Shown here: piece by piece, positions 32,701 to 46,204 of the stretch
How positions within the stretch are numbered: position 1 is the stretch's first letter
How the letters are laid out: each line of letters opens with the position of its first letter
Assembly (NCBI GenBank): GCA_963978545.1
Contig: OZ021721.1
Location: 36,939,348 to 37,003,347, forward strand
Direction: 5' to 3'
From: Linyphia triangularis
Lineage: Eukaryota > Arthropoda > Arachnida > Araneae > Linyphiidae
Length of the DNA: 64,000 bases
Position numbers and translations under genes: made by a program
Notes under the pieces: model-generated
The model's input: only the letters and a program-made list of their open reading frames with translations
The model's database searches: none
What the model was told of the DNA's origin: nothing

Positions 32701-35700
32701 ATCGGAAGAAAAATCCACTTTAGTCCGGAAACACCAGCGTGAGATCCAAAAAGCTAGATGCGCCATCGAATCAAGCGAACTAACAAGAGCACATTTCCCT
32801 TCAAATCCTAACTTTCTAAATCATAGAGTTTATTTTGAAAATTTCTAACGAAGATTTCATATCATCTGAGAAGTGGTATCTTCAAATATTCTGGATGACA
32901 TTTGAATTATTTTTTTGTTTAACATTAATTTGACAAGCTTATTTAATAATGTTCAAAATAGTTTATGTATCTAGATGTCCAATGTGCACGTAGAACACTT
33001 ACTGTAAGACTACATATCCATAACCTAATATATTTTCAGTTTTTTCAATTTGCATTTTGTTGCTTTACCATATTTCTACAGTTATGCTAAAAGTAACATT
33101 CTTAAATTACGGTGTTTAATCTTAAGAATGTAGTGAAAAATGTATCATCAATGAATATATAGTTTCTAAGGTATTGAGAAAATATCTCGCTTTTATATAC
33201 CTTCAGAGAGTGCTATAAAATTACAATTAACTTATATTTTCATGTTTATAAAACTAATACAAATGTAAAAAATATCCAAACTCCAGTTCAAAAACTAATT
33301 GAAAACATAACAATAGAAGTATAAAATATCCGGCTGTAAGAAAAAAAATTGATATAAAATTTGAAAATGTTTCAAAATTTCGAGAAGAAATCTTTAAATA
33401 TTATGTATGTGCACAATTATTTGCCTACACCTTTCACTCACAAATATTATGAATTATTTCTATAGAATTGGATAGGAAGAGGCATTACAACCTTAATTTT
33501 GCTGAGAAATATGAAATAAATATATTGTAAAAGAACTACTGTAAAAAATACATATTTCATAAAATACATCGATTTCCTTTTATGTGTTTTGTTATTTCAT
33601 TTGTAACGTTATAATATACAGTATTGAGGTTCTTTCTCAGACACCATATGCTTTCATATTCCCTTTACGCTTCAATTTTCACTCAAGTGGCAATGATGTC
33701 TGTTTAAAACAATGTGGTGACGCAATAAGTTCATTCAACTTTCTATATGCGTCAACCATTTTTGCGAAATGAAACTTTCGTTTGCAAACTAACACCAAAA
33801 TGTGTCAGTCAAAAACCTTAACTAATAAAAATATTTCCCAAAGTTAACTTAGCCAATCACCGAGCAAAGAATGTGGAGCCAATTCATTCCTCCCAGAGAT
33901 CCAAACCTAATGGACACACTTCTGAGCATCTCTGATATCAATGCAAAATGATCTATGTTCCTTTCTTCTTACATTTCTTTTCTTTATTTAAATGTAGCGT
34001 GTGTTGTGTGGGATTAAACGTTTTAACATGCTCTCAACCCTATGCTATTCAATGACTCTTACCAGATCACACCAACAAAAAACCATCATAACAATATAAA
34101 GAATAGTATTGATTTTAGATGTTCATCCTTATTATATATTAGAATAGAAATAAATACGATTCTATATTAATTTTCGTTTACTTTCATTAATATTTTATTA
34201 ACATAAGCTCTATCACAAAGGGGAAAATATAACAATTTTAGTCTACTCTAAACCCTCATAAACTTATAAATTTTTTGCAGGATAAAAGAAATCGAGATAA
34301 AAGAAATGTATAAATATCGTCTTAGAATTGTTTTAGTAAGATTTATACATAATAGCATTGGCGAACTAAAAAAAAAGAAAATATCCTTACGTGTTCTAGC
34401 TTTTCTCATACTTCAAATAATAAAAAATAAATTCGAAAAAAAATGATAATTAATGCACAAAGTTTTATTCAATATTCAACAATCCATTTTATTTTTATTC
34501 AAAGTTATTTTCTCTTAACTAATATTCTCATAATTTATTTTAAATAGACCCCAACTGAATATTAAAGATGTTTGAAACCCTCTTTCAAAAATTTAACAGA
34601 AAAATAAATAAATAAATTGTTTTCAAATGTTCTAGTTCTTTTTACTCATCTTATCGTGTGACGCAATAAAAAAAAAGTAAGGTGTATTCGATTTCAGAAA
34701 TAAAAACAAACATTAGAGTTTTGCTCGAAAGAAATTAGTTGAATAAGAAACATCAAATTTATATGAGAAAAGTCATTTGAGAATGTCTAAGGATCGCTAT
34801 TTTAAAAATGTTTTTGAACACGAAAAAAAAAAATATAAAACAAATTAGAAAACTTTGGTGTATCAACAAACAATAGTCTCGCAGCCTGCACTTTTTAATA
34901 ACACTCACAGGTTTTTTTTTTTTTTAAAAGAGCTTTTAAATATTTCATTCCATGAAATTAAAGAAATAGAGATTACTTAAATGTATTATCCGAAGAATAT
35001 TGGTTCTTAGAATTCGTGACAAATTCGTTTCAACTTTTACGCTGGTCCCAATATTACGCCAACAAATATACCATTATTTATTTAAAAATAAAAATAGTAA
35101 TGGAATTATGCTGATCCCAGTATCCATTACCACCAGTTTAAATATATGGAATTTATCAAATGTCAAGTTTGTGCTGGGTTCCAAATTAAACCTGGCAAAG
35201 ATATAATTTACACGGAACATACGCCTTTCTGTCGCAACTAAGATATTGCAAATGCATTTAAATAAAAATTCGAAAACAGGTGGTTAAAACTCGCTATTTT
35301 TATACAAAATTTAATAAAACTTTCCTCTCCTACGGGTGAAACACAAAACAATGTTTAGCCTGTGTTACTATCTAGGTATGCAATTAACAAATCCTTGTAA
35401 TTACATTGTAATCCGCTCAATCATTTTAGAGTTACTTAGTAACTTTCAATTTATATAGAATGAATTGTATGAATGAAATAAATATTTAGTTAGTAACAAA
35501 TTTATATATCTAGCATTGGTGTTAAAAGTAGATTATACTTTTTAAGTTATTTGCTTGATTATATTCTGATAATTTTTAGGCTGTTAATAATTGATTCCAA
35601 AAAAAGTAGTGAAACAATTTTAGAATGCAAGTGGTTGAAAGGTATAGTAATGATCAGAAAAACATTGTGATAACTTAATGATGGAGTTTTGTTATGAGTT

Positions 35701-38560
35701 GAGCGTTTATTACCATATACCATTCATATTAAAGGCATTCAGAATTGTTCGGATGTTTTACAATAGAAAAGTCTACACAGCATACACATATTTTCTTTTT
35801 TATTAAATTACATATAGGACACAAACTAACTGTAGTATGTAATAACGTTTTAAGAAAAATATTCGATTTTTGTTCTATCTATATAAGCATTGTTAACGTT
35901 GGTCGTAATGTTTAGACACTTCTTATACAAAACAAGAAACATGTTTTAGGGTTACTTGCCCCAAAGGGAAAAATCGGAACATTTATATCACTTCCAAGTC
36001 TAACTGCCTTGTTCTCTATACTAAATAATAAATGTTGAATATCTTGGAAGCTAGTTCTATGATAAAATTTGGTATGCAGTTAGTGTGCAAATAATCTTAA
36101 AACTAACATAAAAAGATTTTTTTTAAAAGTACTGCAATGTTCACTTTTTCAATAAAATTATAATGAGTTGGTTTTTAAATAAAATACAATGTATTGGACT
36201 ACTTCAAGAATAAACTTTATTTTAGGTTTTTGTGAATTGGTTAAAAAAATGTAATTAAATAGTTGAATAATGAACCAACTTATTCAGAATGAAAGATATT
36301 TTTAAAAAAATAAAAAAATCTACACTTATCCTGTTATGTTTATATCATGGTCTTAACTTAAAGCATGAAAAACATTCTAAGTGATTAAAAAAATATCTTG
36401 CTTGACTTTCTAAACACATCCAAGAAAATAATAATTGCTTTGTAGAGTAGTTACACGAAATTAAAATGAACCAATCAACCTCTACCGTAGGATCAAATTA
36501 TTAAATAATACAATAGAACAAGCTTTTTATTTACTTCGTGACAAATAATTACAATTATTATAGTGCAATAAAGAGCGTACGAAATTTTCTACTACGAGTA
36601 GCAACTCGTACTTAACAGGTTTGTTAATCTAACTAGTACAATCCTTCAGACAGACGGATAATGATGATTATTTTCCCACTTACAGAAAACCAACAAGAAG
36701 CCCAATCGTCAGGGAACAGAGTTAAGACTTCGTTCCCCAATTATCGATAATCCTAGGAATATGACTGCAGTCTTCTAACACTGAAAATGATAGTGATTTC
36801 TTATTCCCCTCCATTTGTCGATACTCAGATTCAGATTGGGCTTTGCCGTTGAAAGAATTGAGGAACAGATTTCCATAAATCATCAAAAAGAGAAGACCAC
36901 TACTGTAAGTATTATTACTGAAAAGACGTATAAGTCAAAATAAATTGTTAGCATCGATAACCAATCGTTTTTTAATTAAATAATTCCATTTCAATGTTTA
37001 AAAAGTTTAATTTGTTGAAATAATGATGTATCATCATTTCTCCTAATAATTTGCAATACGAGTTGAATATATTGTTTTATAACTGATTAAAAGTTGCTTA
37101 TTTCATGGTGGATTGTTCCGATTGTATAGCTTGCATTCGAAATTACATAACCTAATTTGAAAAAAGAAAGAAAGTGGAATATAAACTAATTCCTTTGTCA
37201 AGGTCACCAGCCTTCCTCTTCCCATTTACAAAATATTATATTTGTTTAGCCAGAACATCTGTAAAATTATTGCTGTAGAACATATGGATTTTTCACCACA
37301 TATAACAACCGTAACAAAATTTAAAAAAAAAGAAAGAAAAAAAAAAAAAAAGAAAAAAAAAAGCTCTTTAAAGTTTATATGAGCTAGCTAGTCACAACTT
37401 TTTAAAATGAATAATTTTTTATTTTTTATTTTCCCTTCAAATTCGGTTAATAATTATTTATTATTGTTGCTATACCAGATTAAAAAATTTATATGTTTTA
37501 AAGTAAAACTTTTTAAGGTAGTGTGGAAAATTTTAAGCCTTAGATCTAAACGGTAGTGACAGACTGGCAATTCCTCTTAAACATAATCTCTTTTTTTTTC
37601 TTTTTTTTTTTTAAATAAACAAAATCGTTTTCGAAATCTGTGTAACGTAATCTGTTCAGGTGACTGGAAATGAAAAGTTTAAATTCAAGTTCAAATTAAC
37701 ATTATCACTCATTTAAAAACTAGCTCAAAATATTTATAGCAAAAATAATAGTTAAAAATTAGTCATATAAATTTATAAAAGAATAGCTTCAATAACTATT
37801 TTCGAAAATTGCTTTTCAATTAAATACTAATTTTATCCTTTCTTTAAAATTGTAAATCTTTTCTTTGGCATATCCTTTTTCTTTCAAGTATTTTCTATAA
37901 GAAAAGAATTAAAATATTATTCTTCAAATACTGCTTTTTATACTATTTTTCCTTTCATATTTATTCCTTGAGGGATTGACCCTCAAACGCTGTATATGAT
38001 TGAATAAGGCATGATAGAGAGAAATATAAAATAAGGTAAAATTAGTTGTAATGTTTATTTTGATTTATAAACTTAGTCGTATGATTTAATTAGCTGTTGC
38101 CAACATTCGTCAATAATAAAAAAAGATTATGAATGATGTGAAAAACTATTTTTGGAGTTTTCTGAAAGAATTATTAATTAGGTTATAAAATTATTAATCA
38201 TATTGCTATTTAACTCTATTACAATTTTAAGTTAGTTAATTACAATTTATATAGCAAAATATATTTCGCTAAATAAATTTTTTGTGGCTTCTGTTTGAGA
38301 ATAGTTTGGACTTTATTTTAAAGGAAATTCAGGTGACCATAATATACTAGTTGAAATCAATATAATTTTCATCCTGATTAATCATTTGTAGTGTAACATT
38401 ATAAACAATATTATTAAGGGATGAAAATACTTTAGAATGAAGAATTGAACCTTATGCGGTTATTAACGATGGTAGTGTAGAATGTGTCTACGAATTAAAT
38501 TAGAATTATTCTATACTTTTTATCAAGATTTTTTTGCTAATACTTTCATATTAAAAAAAT
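32701..38560. other. Long A+T-rich spacer
   Basis: No gene recognised over 5.9 kb. 32700-32770, directly upstream of the LINE fragment, is less A+T-rich and may belong to it. 36660-36875 is less A+T-rich, with two short open pieces (32-35 codons, one rich in S and D) that I could not assign. Poly-A/G tract at 37323-37362; poly-T at about 37591-37610. Confidence 0.35.
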
Positions 38561-38615
38561 ACAGTATTAAAACAAATAATACAGTATTAAAACAAATAAT
38601 ACAGTACCAAAATAA
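38561..38615. repeat. 20-bp tandem repeat
   Basis: ACAGTATTAAAACAAATAAT is repeated exactly twice (38561-38600) and followed by a decayed partial unit. Confidence 0.85.
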
Positions 38616-39889
38616 AGAAAATGAAAATTTGAATAATAAGTTTGAACTAGATATTTCTTAAATATTTGGACAAATCCTAACCATTTTTCCCCAACTTACC
38701 CAATGCAATGTATTGAAGTAACGAAAGGAAACAGTTTTTAAAAGTAAAAGCTGAATATGATTCTCAACTTGCAAAAATCTCTACTTGGAATAGAGTGAAC
38801 ACTATTTGTTAGTACTATCAAATCAAAGTACCATAATTACTAGAAATTAGAAATAAAATGTTTATCACTCTCACTGTTTATGACAGTAAATTACAAATAT
38901 TGTATAGTTTTGCTGTCACGTGCTTAGTTTGAGTAGAGAATTCAATTAAGGTATATGAATTAATGAATCCAATCACAATTGTTCCAGATAATGAACTTAA
39001 ATAATGCTGCGTCGCATTTATTACAAAATACATTGTGTCTAATTTTCTAATACAATCGTTTAAAGAGATTCCAATGTGAATTAATGAATTCAGAATTCTC
39101 CTGAATGTTCTATTCGGTTACTATAAGATCACTGTTAATATTTGAGTTGATTTACACCAGCAGAGTATTTAATACAGGTATAATCTATCTTTTCGAGAGG
39201 AACTATCAATTTATTAATTTTAATATCTAATTATTCTTGGGTAAATAGTTAAGTCTATCAATTGCATTCAATGATGTACGAGTTCTGTATTTTGGAAAGA
39301 CAGATTTGTAAAACAAATATATTTTAATTTTCCTACCATTTACTCTACAATAATAAATCTTGTATGAATAGACATGTGACCAGCTATGATAAAAAAAAAT
39401 GTGTCGATATTAAACAAAATGACAAGCATGCGCTTATGTCAAACAAAAAAAAATATCTTAGAAAGAGAAAAGGAAGAAGAACGCAGTATAAAATAAGCAT
39501 TATTGATAAACAGTTTTTTATTTTTCCTGGAAAGTAAGAGATGAGGTCAAAATTTTATCATAAACCAATTAAAAACTACAACAGTTAAATTAAAAGTTAC
39601 TAGAGAACTCTAAATGAAAATACATAAAATATATTTATATAATATAGTTCTTATTTACTTGTATAATTTACATTTATTAAATTTATGTTTTACCAGTTGT
39701 GAGACCCACTATGCCTTTATCCAAATTATGGATATATTTTGCATCGGTATTTGTAGTAGATGTCTACCATCTTGAGAATGGAGTCGAACTTCTCTTTCTG
39801 AAATACTTGCAATATATCTTTTATAAAACTGTCTATCAGCTTGTGCATCAAATAGAGTTTATTACTCCAGTTTTAAAGTAGACTATCAG
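38616..39889. other. A+T-rich spacer
   Basis: No gene or repeat recognised. Confidence 0.35.
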
Positions 39890-40265
39890 CTTCAGTTTAT
39901 ATCCTGGCTAGTTGCTGCTCAAAATTTTCTTGTTGTATTTGAGCAGACTGTCTATCAGTTTGTGTACGAAGCTTGGTATATCTTTGTTCTATACTTTAAT
40001 TATCTCTTTATATTCTTTCGGCTTATACTTATAGTTCGGCATCTTTCTGCTTGAGACTGAGATAGTAGATGGTATTTCCTCTAAAACAAAAAAGTATTTC
40101 AATGTACACTCCGTCGATTTCAGAGATTTATGATAATTTTCTATTAAATATTTTGGAAGACTGACGTTATTTTGGTGGCATAATTCATTTTTGTAGGGAG
40201 TAAATGTATGCAAATTTTGATTAATCTTCCATCGGGTGCATTTAATATGACATGCACAGTTGATT
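39890..40265 (-). pseudogene. Coding-like degenerate segment, unknown family
   Basis: On the minus strand an open stretch from about 40265 to 39989 gives a polar, Lys-rich peptide containing KINCACHIKCTRWK, NELCHQNNVSLPKYLIENYH and KYKPKEYKEIIKV. After the stop, another frame gives a Gln-rich, helix-prone piece, RQSAQIQQENFEQQLARI, then TEADSLL. At DNA level GACTGTCTATCAG-TTGTG-type words recur at about 39827 and 39947. Coiled-coil Gln/Glu-rich segments occur in gag-like proteins of gypsy retroelements, but no zinc knuckle, protease or polymerase is visible, so the family stays open. Confidence 0.2.
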
Positions 40266-41317
40266 TTGTCGCCTCACTCAGCCAACTGGTTGTATGTTGA
40301 ATTTATGGTCTTCTTCTTCTTCTATGAATTGTGACTCTTCTTATAGTAATTTTAATCCCTTGGCAGATGTGTAAGTGATTTTAAATACGGGTTTATTAAG
40401 TTTTTTTTAATGGAGCCTATCAAACACATTGCAAACGAACTCAGTGATCCACATAATGCCCATTTAAGAAGGTTACGTTCAATATATCTTTTCCAAACTT
40501 AGGTCCTAAAAGCTTGCACTTTTTTTTTTAATAAAAAATTAATGTGGATAAAAAACAAATATAAAGAAAGTGCGAATAAAAACTTCAATTTCTAATTAAA
40601 GTTTCGAGCATGACGTATTACTGATTTCCAACAGACAATTCCGATACTTGTAAATATACGGTTACTTTGAAATATAGAGTAGAAAGTAATGAGAATCCAA
40701 CATTTATTCAGTTGTTTTTGTTAATACTGACGTGTAATGTAATATACAAACACAATGACCAACATGTTAATTGTATTTTGACGATTTGCAGGATTAACGA
40801 CACGTGCATAATTTTCCATACAGTATTAAATATGTTATTTATATTTCTAACACTATATTACCATCTTTCTAATAATCCACATTAACAAATTTAATTGATT
40901 TACTTTTAATTATTTAAACTTAATATATGTTATTTTTATATACCATTAAGTTTTCTTGATAATAATGTATTTATTTGGGAAATTTGGTTAACATCAATCA
41001 AAAGATTTAGGAGTGAAAATCTCTCTTTTGTATATACAAGGTGTCCAAAAAGGGTATTTCCAGAGAAGGTTTCTCTAGCACATTCAGGGCCGCCACTTTA
41101 CTATGCACAAAAAAAATCTGAGATTCGCACATTCAAATTTATACCTAAATTGTCAAAGATTAGAAAACAGATTATTTTTATTGCTTCAGAAAATGTCTGA
41201 TGATTCCAAACAACAATGGGTTTCAAGATGAAGATTGTAAAAGGACAAAGATTCTATTTGAAGTCATTGGGACTAAAAACGCGATATTTAATTAACGTGT
41301 ATATTGAAATTATAAAG
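40266..41317. other. A+T-rich spacer with a possible lone transposon end
   Basis: A short CTT run lies at about 40311-40322. ACAAGGTGTCCAAAAAGGGT at about 41037-41056 resembles a DNA-transposon terminus, but no inverted partner was found. Confidence 0.3.
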
Positions 41318-41583
41318 TGATAAATTGAGGACTAAAAATGGAAAACGACCTTAGTACCAAAAAATCGAAAATCTTTTTTTTTACGGAAAAATGTTTTAAA
41401 GAACAAGTTAAACAAAGTGGAGAACGCCCAAAGTGCGAACTCCAGTAGCAATTGTTCAAATTCAATCTGAAGTATGTACTTAACCATTGCCTTAAGTACG
41501 AGATGTGATCATTTTTTGGTACTCCTGAAATTTTTTATTTTTTTTACTTAGGTCTTTTTCCATTTCTAGTCCTCAAATGATCA
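41318..41583. mobile_element. MITE with about 32-45-bp inverted repeats
   Basis: TTGAGGACTAAAAATGGAAA followed by ACGACCTTAGTA (from 41325) is matched, inverted, by TTGAGGACTAGAAATGGAAA followed by AAGACCTAAGTA (ending 41576), about 29 of 32 bases. Weaker pairing extends to TGAT...ATCA at the borders given. No coding capacity and no clear target duplication, so the superfamily is unassigned. Confidence 0.6.
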
Positions 41584-44500
41584 ATCAAAAACATTTATAT
41601 AAAAATAATTTATAGAACAGACATGATATTAAATAATACAGTGATCTTATTCATCAAGTTGCTCTTGAGAGAAACATTCTACTTGACGATTGTTTGAGTG
41701 TAAATTTGGGATTTTAAAACAAAATAATTTATTATTTTTAAAATGATAAAATATTTCATTAATATGTATCTGAACTATGTTAATCATTATGATAATAATA
41801 ATAATAAGTAGAAGTTCAGTATTTGTCAAGTACAGAAATTGAAATTCTACTCATGCTCAAAGCTTCAAATTAACCAAGTAATACGTTTTGGATTGGTCCA
41901 AATATTTTCAGAGGATTTAAAACATAAAAAATACAATCCCTTTTCAAATAAGTATTTTGAGAAATTAATGCAGAAAAGTTACAAGCATAAGATCAGCAAT
42001 GATGTCCATTTTCTATTTTCAGTTAGGAAAATAATGGCTTAAGATACGATTGATCCCTTGCTTGCAAATGAAAATAATCCGTTAAAGATCAACAATATTA
42101 CTGATGTTCTTTGGGGAAAAAATAAAACTTTTTACATTATCTTTAGATATCATCAGTACTTCAGAAACAAAGCTCACAGTGAAAATTATGGTGAAAAAAT
42201 CAAAAATTGGACTTAAAATATATATAAAAAAAAAAACTATTTTGAATTTTTTTCTGAATTCAAAACCAATTTCAATACATTTATTTAAATATTTTTAAAA
42301 ATAAAAAAAATAAACGTGATAAATGAAGTAAAGTAACAACAAAATATTGACGTAATTTTAAACAAATAATATAAGTAATAAAATTCGCAAAACACATTTT
42401 GAAGATTTTGCTTTAATTATATGTCTTAGGTTTTGGTTCATTTATATACCTTAGTTTTTAGCATCAAAATTGTATATTATTAACCTACCTATGTGTAAAA
42501 TAAATTCTTTAAAATTTTATCCAAATCTCTCTTAGGATTCTAGAATTAAAACTGGATTAAAAGACAATCTAATTTCCTCTCTTATTTATACGAACTATCA
42601 CCTAAATTTGATATTATTACAGCTTTTCATATTGTAAAAACAGTTTTATTATCCAGGTTCGGCAAGTAAGTTATTTGTTTAACTTTTATTATTTTGAAAA
42701 AAGTTGTAATTATCGAATACTTTCTCATATGAACATTTATACTTAGTATGCGATATATTACCATATTAGTTGAGTTTATAAACATAACGTTAATTACTTT
42801 AGAGCGCACGTATCACCTGAAAAAGATTAAAAACTATTAAGCCTACTTCCTTATTTGATTACAGAAGATACCTTATTAAGAAAACTTGGATTCATAGCAT
42901 GATTCTGAAATTACAGATGTTTCCTATTGTTGGTATGATATAATCAAGAAATGATTTAAAAGTATAAATTCACCGCATAAATTAACTCAAATTTTCTTTT
43001 TCAAGTATTTAACAATTCATTTATTAAATTCTTAGTTATTACTAATTGTGAACTATACTTATTATAATGAAGTCATAAAAAGTATTACCCACGTTTTGAA
43101 AAAAAAATAATGATGTTAGGTGTTTGTCAATGACATAAGGTAAGTCTTTAAAACAAAAAATAAAATATTTTTCTCATATTCATTTGAAGGTTCAATTTAG
43201 TTATTTTTCAGCTATTCCCTCCTCAACTGATACATTAAAAACGGTTAAAGGTGTAATCAACTTACATAGTAAAATTGTGATAAGATTTACAAAGTCAAAA
43301 ATGCTATGCAAATTAGCATTACCAACCGGTGGTAAAGAGCAATACATTTCTGAAAATAATTATCATATAATACTAAAAGTTTTAACACTGTCAAGTTTTA
43401 AATTAAGTTTTCTTAAAATCACTTCCAATTTGCCTAAACTTTCCCTCTTGGTCATCAACTAGATATGTACAAAATGTATTCTAAAATTTATATTTTAATA
43501 ACCACTCTTAGAATGAGTCATTATTGTCAAGGTACACAAGTCAGAACTAATAAATCTCCATATTAACATTCAAAGTGCCTTTTGTAAGTTTACTTAATAC
43601 ATAACAAAAATCTATCATCCGTTGCGTGAATGAATTTAAAATTATTTAGATTGTAGTAATATAATGTATTCAACACTGAGTACAGCATATGTAATATACA
43701 TATGAAATGCATATATATCAGTACTTGTTACGCATGTATTTAAAATTTATTAACTTCTCGGAATGTTTAAATATATTAATAACTCCGTAAAATAAAATAT
43801 ACTTGGTTTATAAAGACGTAAAAGCAGAATAACTCATAATTTATCTCTTGTTGAGAATAGACCTTCCATCTTCGTAGTCATAAAATATTAGAAGCTTTAA
43901 AGAAACACGTCCATCACTTTTAAAATAGCTTTAATAACTAAAAATTATCTTAGATTAAGGATCGCAGAATTTATAAATGCATGTATACTGAGTTTTATAA
44001 TAATTGAGTATTTTGAGAAAAAAAAAATCATTTTTTTTTATTCATAACGTTACTGCAACCTGACGCATATTTATCAACTAGATGTATGGATTGGCTTTGC
44101 TCTGCCTATAAAAAAGATTGACATTTGTTTGATTTTATAAAATTATTACGTGTGTGTAGTGTAACTTGTCACTAGACATCAAACTTTTGCCTTCAAATAA
44201 TGCTTACAAAATTTCATTATGAATTGCGCAAAAAAAAAGAAGGAAAAAAAAAAGAACAAGCTCAAATTTGAATGTTCTAACTTCAGGATTTGTGATGAGA
44301 TCTAATATTAACTACTGTGTAAAATCGTTCATTAGAAATTTCTTAGTATTTATAATCGATATTATATTACTCAATTTAAAAGAAATTTTGTCAGAATTGG
44401 TATTAAGATTTTAAAACTGTACACATAAACACTATTATAAAACTCGCGTAGAGTTTACTGCATAGTTGTAGCTAGCTGTAGCTAATCTAAATATTTGCTG

Positions 44501-44774
44501 GAGTTTTATGAATTGGAGAATTGGTTGGATTCTAAAACCTTATTCGAGTGCAACTTTTTATAGAAAATAAATAAAATGTACGAACTGGTTTTATAAATAT
44601 ATACTTCAGCGAAATGGTTTTAAAAATACAACTTCAGCAAAAACAATCCCTGTGCTTCTCAGGCTCTCAGTTATATAATAATATACTCAAAAAGCATTTT
44701 AAATAGTGTAAAGTTATCAAACCACACTTGTCAAGTTTTTAAAATATGCTTCTATTCAATATTCGGGAGGTATA
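41584..44774. other. Long A+T-rich spacer
   Basis: Open frames of 60-92 codons (for example 41839-42042, 42104-42298 and 43184-43462, plus strand) have no recognisable motif. No repeats recognised. A+T microsatellite-like runs only. Confidence 0.35.
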
Positions 44775-45240
44775 CAAGGATTTCACAAAAGTCTTAGACA
44801 CATATTTTAATGAAAAAGTAATCGGTGTTCAAGAGTGCGGTTTGCACTGAAATATTTTTCACGGTTAATTTTTTTAAACAAATAAAATATATATTTCTGA
44901 ATGTTTCACATAGATGGTTCTGGGACTTTAAAAAGAACAAACAATGCATCTAAAACTCAAGACAATCAGTTTTAAATCATTTAGTTTTTCACTTGAAAAT
45001 ACAGAGCACTTCTTTCAAAACCTCAAATTTGTCATTTTCAATTGTAAAATTTTTTGGTAGCAAGATTATGCCTTTCCACACTGGGGTCGCATTGTAAGAA
45101 ACTATTTGAATAAAGAGTTTCCTGGCCGATGTGATGGATCGGACGAAATGACCACTGTTGAGGCCACCCCTTTTTCCCAGATTCTCGAAAGATCCCTTTC
45201 TTCTCGTGAGAGTTATGTCCTGGCCCGGCCTGGTTCACCT
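44775..45240 (+). mobile_element. Mariner-like element, third copy, internally deleted
   Basis: The left end CAAGGATTTCACAAAAGTCT followed by TAGACACATATTTTAA aligns with the inverted repeat of the element at 26143-27505. Similarity continues inward through AGATGG (44912), AACAATGCATCTAAAACTCAA and TTTTTCACTTGAAAATACAG to about 45030. At about 45055 the sequence enters the middle of a plus-strand transposase, so the 5' half of the gene is missing. I could not identify the right-hand terminal repeat; the element is truncated or rearranged beyond about 45240. Confidence 0.6.
45055..45240 (+). pseudogene. Mariner-like transposase fragment
   Basis: The plus strand reads QDYAFPHWGRIVRNYLNKEF, corresponding to the QDGAPPHWGRIVRxYL motif that carries the second catalytic Asp. 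It is followed by PGRCDGSDEM, where relatives have PGRWIGR. A frameshifted WPPRSPDL-like piece and PFLLVRV (for DFFLWGYV) follow. The frame through 45106-45633 stays open by chance into unrelated sequence. Fragment only, not functional. Confidence 0.65.
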
Positions 45241-46204
45241 AAGAGGATGGTGGACCGATTTTCTAGAGGGCACCAGGCACCTCTAACACCCATCAAACAA
45301 TTTCATATGGGGAAAAACCACACTATGGTTACAGTACCCAAAAAAAACCCCAGAGCGATGGCTATATCTTCGGTTCTAATTATCGTAGAATCTTACGGTT
45401 TGCACCAAAATGTTTTGCTTACGATTTTCTATATATCTAATGCAATTTTTTTTTTCTTGAGGGACCGTTTACTAAGTAAAAGTAACGCTATCTTCGAAAA
45501 TTTCAATATGAACCCTTATTTTTTATCATTTCATTCGATTCAGAATACATCATTTACCCTATATACCAAATTTCAAAGCATTATGTTGAAAAACACGTCA
45601 CTTATGAGCGAAAATATTTCGACCATTTTTTGACCGATCTTCAGGGAGAATTTCCATAAAACGAAAGGTATTTTTAAGGTTCTTCACAGCGGGAGAAATC
45701 GAACGGTTAATGTGGCGCGTTTCACGAAGATTAAAAAAATACAAGTATTAGTCTAAAATTACATAGAAAGTACTTGGATTTATAGTGTCATGTTTAAGAT
45801 TAATACAAAAATAGCAAGTAAACGCAAAAGTAACATAATTTATTTACAACATTAAAGATGCGCATTCTTAACACGAAATAAATAAAATATCGAATACTGT
45901 AATTACAGAAATATAACGAATACTACTGATAATTAGAAAATTAATAAATATTAAATGTAGGCATTAGTAAACAGTATTTAGCAAAGCATGAATATTTTAC
46001 AGAAATATTTCACTATAAACACAAATGTAACTAGATCATTGAAATTATTTATAAAATGAAAAAGTCACATGATTCAGTAAAATTTTTAAAGGATAACTTA
46101 TTGAAATTGCTTAAAAAATGTTGTTTTAAATAAATGGAATTTAAGAAAGCAAATTAAAAAAAAAAAAAAATTGATAGTTTACAGAAAAAATAATTAATAA
46201 TTTA
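45241..46204. other. Unassigned sequence beyond the mariner fragment
   Basis: 45240-45420 is less A+T-rich (GGACCGATTTTCTAGAGGGC region) and remains open on the plus strand to 45633, but the peptide does not match transposase or any family I recognise. The rest is A+T-rich spacer with a poly-A run at about 46156-46170. Confidence 0.3.

Noticed and set aside
36660..36875. Exon with acceptor at 36685 and Ser/Asp-rich piece downstream
   Set aside because: Two short frames in different phases, no donor in phase and no family motif.
41037..41060. DNA transposon starting ACAAGGTGTCCAAAAAGG
   Set aside because: No inverted partner or transposase in the neighbourhood.
45106..45633. 175-codon open frame as a gene
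   Set aside because: It begins inside a transposase motif and continues into unrelated sequence; it is a fragment plus chance extension.
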